Positions 53,391 through 64,000 of a stretch of 64,000 nt of DNA are shown in pieces (position 1 is the stretch's first letter; each line of letters starts with the position of its first letter). A program made the position numbers and the translations under genes. Source of the DNA: Pagrus major (lineage: Eukaryota > Chordata > Actinopteri > Spariformes > Sparidae); NCBI RefSeq assembly GCF_040436345.1, contig NC_133220.1, positions 2,136,056 through 2,200,055 of the forward strand. The letters run 5' to 3'. The notes under the pieces were generated by a model, which saw only the letters and a list, made by a program, of their open reading frames with translations, was not told the origin of the DNA and did no database searches.

Positions 53391-53900
53391 CTCACCGCCG
53401 AACTACAACTCCCATCAGCCACGTCGCCGTGTGTCGTCATCTAACGTCGACTGTCGTGCTGTGACGCCGCGTACGGCCGCCGGGAGAAGTTTGAAAATAT
53501 ACGTGAAACTTTTTTCTTCTTAAACGTTTAATGTCAGCGCGGTTTCACTCGCTTCTGTCACGGCGAAATTTGGCGGAACTAGTTGTGAACGACTGGTCGC
53601 AGCGGGGCGGTGAACGCGGGACGCTTCTCTTCCGGTGAGTGTGTCACATTATAAACTGTTTTCTTGCTAGCTGGAGCTGTTTAGTGCGCGACTGTGACAT
53701 GAGGCGGCTGTGACTGTCAACACGCTGCCGCTCCGCACTCACTGCTCTCAGGGACATGTTTAGCAGCTTAGCTTCACCTAACACGAACCAAAGGGACCGG
53801 GTTTGTGTGTCTGTTAATGCTGTGGGAAGATGCGGGAGGAAGCCGAGGACGCGGGGTGAATTTAGGAGAGTTAGCTTAAGTTTGCTAACTGTCGCCTCTT
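53385..53900 (+). promoter_or_regulatory. dcaf1: dcaf1 promoter and first 5' UTR exon, CpG-rich
   Basis: CpG dinucleotides are dense (CGCCGCGTACGGCCGCCGGG) compared with the flanks. A likely non-coding exon ends at 53634 (CTTCCG/GTGAGT). ACTACAACTCCCATCAGCC at 53402-53420 resembles the ZNF143/THAP11 motif (ACTACAATTCCCAGCATGC type). The transcript joins to 56057, just before the start codon, possibly through another 5' exon near 54.0-54.1 kb. Confidence 0.6.
53402..53420 (+). promoter_or_regulatory. dcaf1: ZNF143/THAP11-like motif
   Basis: ACTACAACTCCC matches the conserved left half of the motif, with one pyrimidine swap (C for T) at the variable position. The right half CATCAGCC is weaker. 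It lies in the CpG-rich promoter. Confidence 0.45.
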
Positions 53901-54192
53901 TGCCGCGTTAGCTCGGCTCACGCAGCAGCAGGGAGAGTGTCCTCTGAGCCAGCTGTCCTGACCAGAGGCCACCTGTTGGTGTGTGGATTCACGGCACAAC
54001 GGAGGCACTTTTCAACTCTGATAATCTCTTACAGTTTCTGAAAACTGCCTGCTCAGTAATGCCTCAGCGTCGAGCCGCACTCAGACAACTGAGGGTAAGT
54101 ATCAGCACCGGAGACAAACGAGGAGAAGTTCATTTTACAGAGTGCAGATGTAACAGGTGGAAGTGAAGCCTGTGTCACACACGAGTTTCTAT

Positions 54193-54909
54193 CAGAGCCC
54201 GACTGATATGTAGTTTTTGGGGCCGATGCCAATGTCCAATATTGATATATCGACCGATATACACACATTATTTGCAATGAAACCCTCAAATGTGGCTGTC
54301 AAACACTGCTGTGACAAACATGTGTAACAGAGGCAGCGTATTTTACAGTTTAACAATACACCTTTTCTTTCTGAAATGACAGCAATGAACTGAAACAGTA
54401 AAGTAATAATCATAAATCTCTTAGGCCTGGGAAGTACAGCCTTAAAATAATGTCACGATAGTTTTAGGCTTCAGTATATATCATGATATTTTACGATGTC
54501 CTCAAAAGCACTTCATAAGTATCAAATGTCACAATGTAGGGATGACTATTGGCACTTTCACTAAATATGAACACAATGAGATTTATGATCAATAATCATA
54601 AGTAATGTGAATATAATGACTAAGTAGGTAAAGACAAGTACTAGAACGAGTACAACAGTCTGGTAAGTTCAGTTGATGACATCGCTTTACTTGAACGCAG
54701 CCTCTAAAACCAGGAAAAGACAACAAATCACGATATAACGATATCTAACAGACAATATCTCGTCTCATATCGTGATAATGACATATATAGTGAACATTCC
54801 CCAGCCCTAAAATCACCCCAAGCATCTTCTTTCCCATTTTGTTCTTTAAAACCAAAACGTTTTTAGATCGATAACAAACACGCCAACACCAGATATTAGT
54901 CGGGCTCTA
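54193..54909. mobile_element. hAT-like MITE with target-site duplication, carrying a nested element
   Basis: The ends are CAGAGCCCGACTGATAT and, in reverse, TAGAGCCCGACTAATAT: 15 of 17 match. The flanking 8-mers GTTTCTAT (54185-54192) and GTTTCTAC (54910-54917) match 7 of 8, the size typical of hAT insertions. The interior shares GGGGCCGATGCC and GATATTGATATATC-like words with the element at 35.1 kb. No transposase is encoded. Confidence 0.75.
54422..54809. mobile_element. MITE nested in the hAT-like element
   Basis: The ends TAGGCCTGGGAAGTA and, in reverse, TAGGGCTGGGGAATG are approximate inverted repeats. The flanks AAATCTCT and AAATCACC could be a decayed 8-bp duplication. The interior has TCACGATA/ATCGTGATA words. 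Confidence 0.6.
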
Positions 54910-55065
54910 GTTTCTACACCCTCTTCTTCAGATATATCACTTTCTTCACATCACCTCTGACTCTTCTATTCCTCCTGTTATTATTATTTTTTCCCTGCTA
55001 CACCTCTCACCTCACATCTCCCTGCAAATTTTCTCATAGTCATAGGGTGACATATTTATTGTCAT

Positions 55066-55413
55066 TAGAGTTGCAACAATCAGCCCATTAAACGAGTTGA
55101 AAGACAATTAGTTGTTGTTAATTGTTTCAGTCATTTTGCAAGCAAAAATGAAGAATATTTGCAGGTTCCACCATCTTAAATATGAGGATTTTGCTGCTTT
55201 TCTTCATCATTTATGACAGAAAATGAAGATTCTTTAGTTTCTGGACTGTCTGTTTGACGAAATAACTAATTTGATGAACTACTTTGGACTCTGGGAAAAT
55301 TATGATGAGTATTTTTCACAATGTTTTGATGTTTTAAAGACAAAAAGAAACAATTTAGCATGAAAATGATCAGCAGATTAACCAATAATGAAAAATATCG
55401 TTAGTTACATCCC
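55066..55413. mobile_element. hAT-like MITE copy in the dcaf1 5' region
   Basis: It starts TAGAGTTGCAACAATCAGCC and ends ATCGTTAGTTACATCCCA, roughly inverted. This is one of the better-preserved copies of the family also seen at 12.8, 37.1 and 48.7 kb. Confidence 0.55.
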
Positions 55414-56062
55414 AAGTTCTCATACAAGACACATGCATGATAATGGTGGTGACGCTGGTGAGTCTCCTGGTCGAGACAGATGATGTGGCTGAAATTATTT
55501 CTACCGAAATGTGGAGATTAGTGACATAAAAAGACACTTTGTTCCTTTTTATTTCAGTCGAGTCACGAGGTGAGGCAGAGGGCTGAACTCATAGCATCTC
55601 CCCGACACACACCTCTCTGACGTGGGATTGGGGGGAGTGTATCTGATCATTTCTTTAACTTTCTAAAAACTGACAACCCGACATTCACACCCACTTTGAT
55701 TAGTCAGGAAGGAGGCAGGCTTGAACTTCTTGAGGTTTTCTTCTTCTTCATCATCATTTCTGTCACTTTTCATGTGGACGAACACTGTGGAGGTCTTCCA
55801 GCAGAGACTGTTTGAAAATGTGCACCTTGTGTTAAAAACCATTATATAATCTGAGTTTTACACTTTTTATTGTTAAGGAAGGAAATCTGAATTTTCAGTC
55901 ACTGCAAAGTCACATTTACAGGACACCCAACAAGTGATTATCTAAATCCGTTTTGCTCTTCCTCACTCTCTTCTACCATCCATACTTCTTCTTTTCCACC
56001 CTCACTTGTCTCTCCTCTTTCTTTCCTCCTCCTCCTCTCCTCCTTCTGTCTTCCAGACAGCA

Positions 56063-59000
56063 ATGTCTAACCCTCAAGAAGAACCGTCGGCTGCCATGTC
56101 AGCTCTCCTGTCGTCGGCCTTGTCGGCCGCCGTGTCGGCTGCCATGGCAGTAGCCATGTCCGTGGATGCTAAGGCGGATCTAGCGACGCTGCTCGACGAA
56201 TGGGAAGAAGCACAGCAGGGCACCACGGAGCAGCTGGTGTCCATCCTCACTAAGTCAGCAGAGCTTTGTTTCTGAAAATCTGTAATCATTGTGTGATTTG
56301 TTTCATTATGTTCGACACAGAGTGCTTCTTGTTAGACTCTCTCTGTCCATGTTTCTGTGTCTGGAAGTTTTTCATCTCTGTGTCGTCTGCAGAATATCTG
56401 AGCTGATTGAACGAGAGACGGCAGAGTATCACAAAGCCGACCCTGATCCGTTTGATGACCGTCATCCAGGTCATCATCCATTTACACTTTTACAACCAAT
56501 CTGTTTTTATTACAATCCAAAAAGTTTCAGAAGCACAAGATGTGTTTACCTGATCTGGAGACTGATGTGATCAACACAGATGGTCTCTAAGCTTCTTCCA
56601 CAGTAAATGTGCCAGTCAGGGTTTTCTGAGCTGAACTGAAGCGTGCCTTCTCATTGGTTGTTGAGTTTCTGACTCGTGTGTAACTTTTCAGGTCGGGCAG
56701 ATCCAGACTGCATGCTGGGCCAGCTCCTGAAGATGCTCTTTATGAATGATGACTTCACTAATGCGGTGAGGACTGATGGGTCTTTTATTGAACTGTGTGA
56801 TGTGGCTTGTGAAGGCTGTGTGCTGATCATCAGAGTGTGATGGATGAGTTTAGTTACTTTTTGGGGTTGAATACCCAGAAATATTCAGATTATACCGATA
56901 TAAAACAAAGAAAAGTAGAAAATCTTCACATTTGAGAAACTAGAACCAGAGACTGTGTATTTTTGTTTGAAAATGACTCAAACACTTGATAAATAATTAA
57001 TTATCAGTTAATCAACTATTTGTTTCAACTAACACATTTTCTGCTCGATCAAATATTCACCTATTATTTACAGTTGAATGAAGCAGCAGTTAAAGAGCCA
57101 GACGAGGTCTTTGCAGGCAGTGGATGTCATTTTACTCCATGACGCAAGAATAATCAGCTCCTCTTATGTTTAAAGCTGCTGTAAGCGTTGCAGTTGCTCA
57201 AGCTAACTTCCTGTCCTCTTCTCCCTCCTCTCTACTGCACCACACATGCATGACTCCTTTCTTTTTTTGAACAGTGATAAGCAGTAGAGCTATTTAATGT
57301 TATTTTAATGAGAACATGACACTTACAGGAGTTTTGACAATGTCTTTTTATTTGTATTTCTATATGTAAAAAAAGGAAGTTTGAATTGCTACAAAAACGG
57401 AGCTCGACTAGATTTCTGTGTTTGCTTTCCAGCTGATGGACACGTATATAATGACGAGCAGAGAGCTGGAGCTCAACACCGCGGCCTGTCGTTTGCTTCA
57501 GAACATCATGCCGGGCCTGGAGACGTCTGCCGTCTTCCAGGAGAAGGTACAGCTGTAGAAGATGAATGATGTCAAAGACGGCTCAGCTTTATTAGATGGT
57601 GCACAGTGAAGTGTTTTCTTTGATTACCTGTGTTTGAATCAGCTCTATGATGTGTGTGTGAGACAGGAAGGTCTGGTGAAGAAGTTGTTCACTTGGGCTC
57701 GTGAAGCAGAGCGGCCGCTGAACGTCTATGCCACGGGCCTGCTGGCCAGAGCCATGAGCAACCAGGAAGTGGCGGCCAGCTACGGAGAGGAGAACGCTCA
57801 GCTGGTGGGTCCCAGATCCTGTCACTCACTGCACTATCCCTTTTATAAGTACAGTTTATGCCCTCAACTTAATTAAAGTTTGTACACTGGTGCTACTGTA
57901 GCATAAAACACAATCTTGAAAAACTCTTCATGACTCTAACAAACTCACCTGTGTCCAATCAACATCCAGGTGCCCATCATGATTTCGCGCCTTCATACGC
58001 TACAAGCTGAAGACGCCAAGAGTCGCTTAAGTCCCACCACGAATCTACCTCAGGACTCTCAGGTTGAAACAACCAAAACCTCAAACATCTCAGCAGACCA
58101 GCAAGACAAGACGGAGGGGGAAGATGAGGGAGAGGAGGGAGAGAGCAGCAGGCCAGGGTCAAACGCCAATTACAAACCTTTGTCTCAGCTCGGTTCGGCT
58201 CTGAAAAATGGCGGTGGATCCAGCTCGACCCGACTGCTTCCAGACTTTGTTTACCAGGCGAGCCCGGGCCCTGTGTCCAGGGAGACGGAGGACAGGCAGG
58301 GAGGAAGAGGAGGAGGGAAGAGACGGGCAGTAAAGGAGAACGGGAGGAAGGCAAAGCAGAAAATCAACTTCACCTCCTCCTCCGGCAACACAGAGGAGGA
58401 GGTGGAGAGAAACGATGGCAGCGAGCAGCCGGCCAACAGCACCTCCTGGTCCGAGATGAGCTCGATGGTGATCGGCTCCGACTACAGCCTCTCACCGCTG
58501 AGCTTGGCCATGGAGCAGAGACTCATCCTGCAGTATCTGACACCGCTCGGAGATTACCAGGATGTGAGACTCCAAAACGCAATACAGCACCTTTTAACAT
58601 GAAAGTGTTTGTCTCCACATGCAGGGTCGACTCTTCTTAAATCCACCGTAGGTCAATCATCTTTGTCTCTTCTGCAGTTGCTTGCCTTCTTCATGCGGTT
58701 GGACACCTTGTCGTTGATGATGAACTACATCGACCTCAGGCAGACCAAAGATGTCCAGCTCATCTTTGATGCCCTCCTGGTAAGACTGGCTTTCTCAGAA
58801 GCCGCCAAAACATTATGGATGTAGATGGAAATTTGTTGAAGTGATGCAGTTTATTTTTGTCCACAGACTTCAGTCCTCTCCACAGTTCAAATGTCACCCA
58901 CAACTAATACGACGATAATTACCTCAAGCATTAAATATATAGCTGAAACCAGTTTGAAGTTTGCTGGAAATGTATCCAGGAAGTTAACAGCTATTTATTA

Positions 59001-62000
59001 AATACTTCTTCGAAACTCCCTGAATATTGTTTATTAGACAGCGCTGAGGGTAATTTTAAATGGAGTGAAATCAAATGAAGTGTTACCAAATGTTCTTATG
59101 GTGTTAAAGGTTTGTTTACACCAGTTAAGTTCCTAAAATCAGCAGTAAACAGGTGTTTTTTGTTTTTTTTTCCTTTGCAAATCAAACTCTTGAATTATCT
59201 TTATGAAAATAGTGTTTTCTATAGTTAGACGGGTACTGAGTGAGTCTTTAAACAGTCTTTTATCTCGCTCCTCGTTCAGCCCTGCAGCCCCTCCCCACAG
59301 AGGAGCTGTGTGTCTGTGTGAGGAGGATAAGCTGAACCTTTGAAGGTGGAGCTGTTCTGAGCTCCAGAGAGTTAGCGAAGAAATGTACCAACTTTACCCA
59401 GAGGTGTCTCTTTTTATACCACAAAAGTGTCCAATTCTTTGCCTGGTTTTTAATTGTGCAGGTGTTATTAATTCTTAGATTTAATTCAGGTCTTGAATAT
59501 CTTGAATATTTTTTCTTGCCTTTCAATACAGAGTGACATTAGCTAAACATTTATTCATTCATTTATTCATTCATTTTTTGACTATTAGCAGATGTAATAC
59601 AACTATAAACTAGTAGTGATTGTTGTAAGAGTGAGTTGTGCTGCAGGAGGCTCAGTTCAGTCAGCATCATCACACCTGCAGCAGAAACTGTCGCTACAGT
59701 TCGCTTCAGTCACTGGGAAGCTCAACAACTCGTTGATGTCTGTCAGTAAAGAAAAACTTATTTTTTGGTAAATCCATACATTAATTTTCTGCCACTTATC
59801 TGTGTCCATATGAAAAACATGGAGCCTACATTACCCACAATGCAACATATCCACTGAGTGACATCACTGGAGGCAGTTTATCAGATTACATGCAGCAAAA
59901 GGCTTTATACTACCTATTTCGCACACAGTCGTACCCCCCAGGACCAGTAAACACACTTTAATGTGGAAAATTGGTGGAATTACCCTTTAATTAAACATAA
60001 ACCTCAATAGGATCCAACTGTATGAGGTGTTACAGCTTCTCTATGGAGTCAATGTCGTTGGTTAAAACCAGATTTTTCATTCTTGTGGATCCAGATTACA
60101 AAACAAACAACATTTCAGTCTCGAGTACGATCTGCTGAACACGACTGTCACTACACGTCATCAGTAATGAACTGATGTGTTTGCTGTTTAGTATTTTTCT
60201 TTCTAAGTAGTGAGTCCGTCTCTCGTGTCTCTCGTCAGTATCTCGCCTCGCTGCTCCTCCATAAGAAGTTTGCAGCGGAGTTCATCGCTCGTGGAGGAGT
60301 GCAGACACTTCTGGAGATCCCGAGGCCGTCGATGGCAGCGACCGGAGTGTCACTCTGCTTGTACTACCTGGCGTACAATCAGGACTCTCTGGAGAGGGTA
60401 CGACACACACACTCACACTCACACTCACACTCACACACACAGCTGATCTGAATATTACACCATTAGACAAACATGATCGTAGCTGCTACTCTTTTCTTTA
60501 GGAGGTTAATTAAAAGGCTCGGGGTTTTGTTTAGGTTAGAATGAATGTTTCTGAAGTAATTATTAAAAGTTAAAATAAAAATGGATCCATGCCGATTATT
60601 ATAATTGATAAATTGTTAGTCATTTATCAAGTACAAGTACAGTGTTTATGTGATCATTTATACATTTTTATGGCAGGTGATGAGGCTTTAATTTGTGTTA
60701 CATTTATTTTCCTTGTCGATTAATCTGTTCATTATTTTCTTGATTAATGGATTATTAGTCCTTTTTGAGTGTTGATTGCCTTCTTTGAATAATTTACTGA
60801 AACTTAAATGTGCTGCTGATAATCTTGTTTGTTCGTTTTGTTGTCTTCTATGTGTTTTGATTTATATACATTTTTTAAAAAGACAAGAAAATAAGATGAA
60901 ACTCTCCGTTTTAGTGAACAGGGTGAGGGAGGCTGGTGTGGCTGGAACGAGACGGAGCCTTTATATTCTGTCCTTCGTCTCTACTGTGTGTTTGCAGGTG
61001 TGCACACTGCAGGACGGCGTGCTGTCAGACATGGTGTCCTACGCTCTGTGGTTGTTGGAGTCGTCCCACGCTGCAGGCGTCTGCCATGCCACCATGTTTT
61101 TCTCCATTTCTTTCTCCTTCAGAGCCGTGCTGCAGCTCTTTGACCACCAGGACGGCCTGCGCAGGCTCGTCAACTTGGTCAGAACTAAACTCTTCATCGT
61201 TTTTAACATGAATATTGTGCTACCTGTCTTATCTGGAAACCTTTACATGTTGGTGGCTCTCCTTCTCTTCCTGCAGATCAGTACTTTGGAGATCCTTAAC
61301 ACAGAGAACGAGGTGTCTCTGATGAGTGACGACCAGGTTTTCTCCAGCCGACAGACAGCCAAACATACCTGCATGGCCCTGCGCAGGTAATGTATAAAAT
61401 ATATGAGTGAGTGGAAGCAATAACATCCATCACAACATGAGGTGCAGAGAACAGCGTTGTGTTTGTAGGGCAAAACAGTTTGTTTTTTATTTTTGTCATA
61501 CTGATGTTATAAAAGTATTTAAAATTCATAAATCTTGCTACTCTCTTTACCTGTGGCTGTAAACAGTTTTAAGCACCAGTGTATTACTGAATAGAGTAAT
61601 GGAGTACATGAGTTAATTATTGGTTTGACTTTGCTCAGGTACTTTGAAGCTCACCTGGCAGTGAAGGCTGAACAGGTCAAACAGTCCCTGCACTCAGATG
61701 GAGGCACTGTCGTTCCTCAGCAGCCATTTTACAAGGTAAAAAACAATATCATCATCCTGTTTGTTCAGAGCTGTGTATGACATGTGTTCATCTTCTTAGA
61801 TATAAATCCTGTGTGTGTGTCTGTGTGTGTGCGTGTGTGGCTGCTGTTTCCAGGCGTACTCGTACACCAGAGAGCAGGTTATTGAGATGATGGAGTTTCT
61901 GATCGAGTGTGGACCTCAGCTTCACTGGGAGGCCGTGGAGGTTTTCTACAAACTGTCCTGTGTCACTTTAATGCTGCAGCTCATATCGGCAGCCTGTGAC

Positions 62001-63650
62001 TGGAGGACGTACTACGGCAGGTAGAGCCACACGTTGATGAAAATGATCCATCAGTCATGTGTTTCAGTGCTGTTTGTTTTCTTCCGTCCATCAGTGTGAT
62101 GAATGTATCGCCACATTTAATGCGTTGATAAGTAACTGCACTGTCTTTCTTCTGTCTCCCTCTCTGTGTATCCGTCTGTCCAGGAGTGACACGGTGCGTT
62201 ATGCGTTGGACATCCTGGCGATCCTGGTGGTGGTCCCTAAAGTCCAGTTGGTGCTTGCGGACACTATCGAGGTTCTGGATGAAACCAGGTCGCCTGTTTC
62301 CACTGTGGGTCAGTGCAAGTCTCTGTTTTCACCTTCAGTTGCTTCAGTCTTTGGATGTTTTGTCCTGGATGTGGATGAATACGTTTGTTATGTCTGCTGC
62401 AGGTATGAGCGTCATTCTGGGAGTCGCAGAGGGCGAAGTGTTTGTCAACGATGCTGAGATCCAGAAGTCTGCACTACAAGTAAGCAGCTGGCGTTGATCA
62501 GTGATTGATGCTGATTTTTAGCCACACAACATGTATGTAGTCTACAGTTACTTTGTACCAAACTGAAATGTCTGTAAAACTGTTGTATAGGTTGAAATTT
62601 CAGACAATTTCATGGTTCCTGCAGGATGAATCCAACTGATTTTGGTGATTTTCTTACAGTTAGTGACTTGTCTTTTTTTTGCCTTTGTTCCAAAAAAGAC
62701 AATATTTGATATCCACAAACCTGTTGAAATCCAAAACTTTCATCATGTCTAAAAGTAGGTGTGTTTCTCCTTCCAACCAGAAATGTGGGCTTTTCTTCTG
62801 TTCATCTCTGACCCAGCCATGTAAATTGTTGGCTAGACAACGCACAGAGCGAACTGTTAACGAGGAAAAAGGGCTGTGTGTCAGAAACTGCCATTAAAAA
62901 CCCCCAACTGAGGCGCATAAAAGTGAAATATTAGTCTGCCTGTAAACGTAACCACTGACATAGTAAACCGTCTAATACATTCTTACTGATAAACACTCCC
63001 ATCTCTTCCGTCTCGACCCACAGGTGATAGCAAACTGTGTGTGCGCTCCAGACCAGAGCCTCAACACTGTGGGTGCTTTTGCTGTCGCCCCCCTCAGGCC
63101 GTCTCTCCACCCCCAGCAGCCCCCCGCTCCCCACAACAGAGTGCTGGCCCACATGTGGCAAGTAGTGCAGAACAACAACGGCATAAAGGTAAGAATGAAA
63201 AAGAGTTATATCGATTTACAGGACAAACAGTATTTACTGTGTACTGCTCGAGACTGCTGCCACTGTGATTACGGTTATTTTATTGTCTCCTGTGAGAGAA
63301 ACTTGGATTAAGGGAACTGCTGCATCAGGCCTGACATTACAGGAACAACACATAAGAACACGTGCTGGTTTTTTTGCTTCTTAACAGTACAAACATATTT
63401 ACTCCCCACCAGCACTCTGAGTCTAAATTTCAAATTTCTACCCTTGAAATAATAAAGATGTTTAGTCGAACGCTCTCCTCTCTGTCCGCTGCAGGTGCTT
63501 CTGTCTCTGCTGTCGGTGAAGATGCCCATCACTGATGCAGACCTGATCCGGGCTCTGGCCTGCAAGGCTCTGGTCGGACTCTCTCGCAGCTCAGCGATCA
63601 GACAAATCATCAGCAAGCTGCCGCTCTTCACCAGCAGCCACATTCAGCAG
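56063..63650 (+). CDS. dcaf1: DDB1- and CUL4-associated factor 1 (VprBP), N-terminal 842 codons; continues past the window
   Basis: Substrate receptor of the CUL4-DDB1 ubiquitin ligase, nuclear. Exons: 56063-56253, 56393-56469, 56692-56765, 57433-57546, 57667-57804, 57970-58563, 58678-58779, 60239-60397, 60998-61177, 61277-61386, 61639-61735, 61854-62020, 62184-62308, 62403-62479, 63024-63188, 63495-63650; they sum to 2526 nt. The helical-repeat N-terminal region is nearly complete: [114 protein letters not shown]. LisH and WD40 parts would follow. The N terminus has an Ala/Ser/Met repeat absent from human, and the long exon 6 encodes an acidic, Gly/Ser-rich, poorly conserved linker. The donor after the first coding exon (AA/GTCAGC) is weak. 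Confidence 0.95.
56087..56158 (+). repeat. dcaf1: 12-bp coding minisatellite at the dcaf1 N terminus
   Basis: Six degenerate 12-nt units of the form TCGGCTGCCATG encode S/A-A-A/L-M/L/V repeats (codons 9-32). In-frame ATGs fall at 56096, 56144 and 56156. The second of these has the strong context GCCATGG and lines up with the start of the shorter human protein. Confidence 0.8.
58780..60238 (+). other. dcaf1: dcaf1 intron 7, no gene
   Basis: AT-rich. The end of a repeat is suggested at about 59640-59990: a stretch finishing GGTGGAATTACCCTTTAA, which reads in reverse TTAAAGGGTAATTCCACC, a TTAA-type end. The matching left end was not found. Confidence 0.45.
60402..60440. repeat. (CACT/CA)n microsatellite after a dcaf1 donor
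   Basis: CACACACACACTCACACTCACACT-type units begin about 5 nt after the donor of the exon ending at 60397. Confidence 0.85.
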
Positions 63651-64000
63651 GTGAGTGCAAGATCCAAGTCCAAAAGATGTGACGCGCACAAAGTGTATAC
63701 TGGAAAAGTTCCAGAAAGAAAAGCCCCACAAAGCTGCCATCCTGAATGTAGATTCATGCAAACATTCATTCTCACCATTTTTCATGAACTTAATTGATAA
63801 ACTGAATGCCACACGAGCCTCATGACTGCATCAAAGATCTGGATTCAGATACGGATAAAAGAAATGTTTTGTTAAATGAACAAACATGATGCAGGCGTGG
63901 CAGAGGTTTGTGTTTGCTGCTTTCTAGTTTCTTCTAGTTTTTAATGATCTGAAAAGGAAATACTTTCCAGAATTTAATAACTTTGGGATTTTACCTGAAT
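63651..64000 (+). other. dcaf1: dcaf1 intron, truncated by the window
   Basis: This follows the donor CAG/GTGAGT. No further exon is seen before the end. Confidence 0.7.

Overview
The window is vertebrate nuclear DNA, almost certainly from a teleost fish, probably a percomorph. All the genes are split into short exons with GT-AG introns. Long (GT)n/(CA)n tracts are frequent, and there are many short hAT-like and piggyBac-like (TTAA) MITE copies of the kind common in fish. I see no bacterial, plasmid, phage or virus genes, no CRISPR array, and no rRNA or tRNA gene. I did not find a convincing new biological system; the findings are mostly splicing, promoter and repeat oddities inside known gene families.

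Four protein-coding genes lie head to tail on the + strand. (1) 13610-30460: a class 3 semaphorin, closest to Sema3D by remembered comparison, probably the gene called sema3h in fish. Sixteen coding exons are visible. The exon with the signal peptide was not found and may lie in 1-13.6 kb or before the window. (2) 33229-48546: smpd4, 19 coding exons including an in-frame 90-nt cassette-like exon, 824 aa, complete. (3) 50548-52426: iqcd (drc10), an axonemal dynein-regulatory-complex protein, 4 coding exons, 400 aa, complete. (4) 56063 to beyond the end: dcaf1 (vprbp), the first 16 coding exons (842 codons), ending just before the LisH/WD40 half.

Region by region: 1-13.6 kb is non-coding upstream or first-intron sequence with microsatellites, a palindromic AT minisatellite and repeat fragments. 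30.5-32.0 kb is the semaphorin 3' UTR and carries a nested MITE. 32.3-32.65 kb holds an ATT-type microsatellite and a CTCF-like motif at the end of a 13-bp repeat, directly before the smpd4 5' exons. 48.5-49.4 kb is the smpd4 3' UTR. 49.4-50.3 kb is the iqcd upstream region, with repeated CCGGAAGGGGCGTG motifs and an RFX X-box-like site. 53.4-53.9 kb is the CpG-rich dcaf1 promoter.

The genes do not form a pathway: a secreted guidance cue, an ER/nuclear-envelope sphingomyelinase-like protein, a ciliary component and a CUL4-DDB1 substrate receptor. From memory, the human counterparts of the last three are on different chromosomes, so the order here looks like a fish arrangement. Exon boundaries were assigned by reading splice sites and checking that phase is kept from exon to exon: the smpd4 exons sum to 2475 nt, iqcd to 1203 nt and the visible dcaf1 exons to 2526 nt, all multiples of three.
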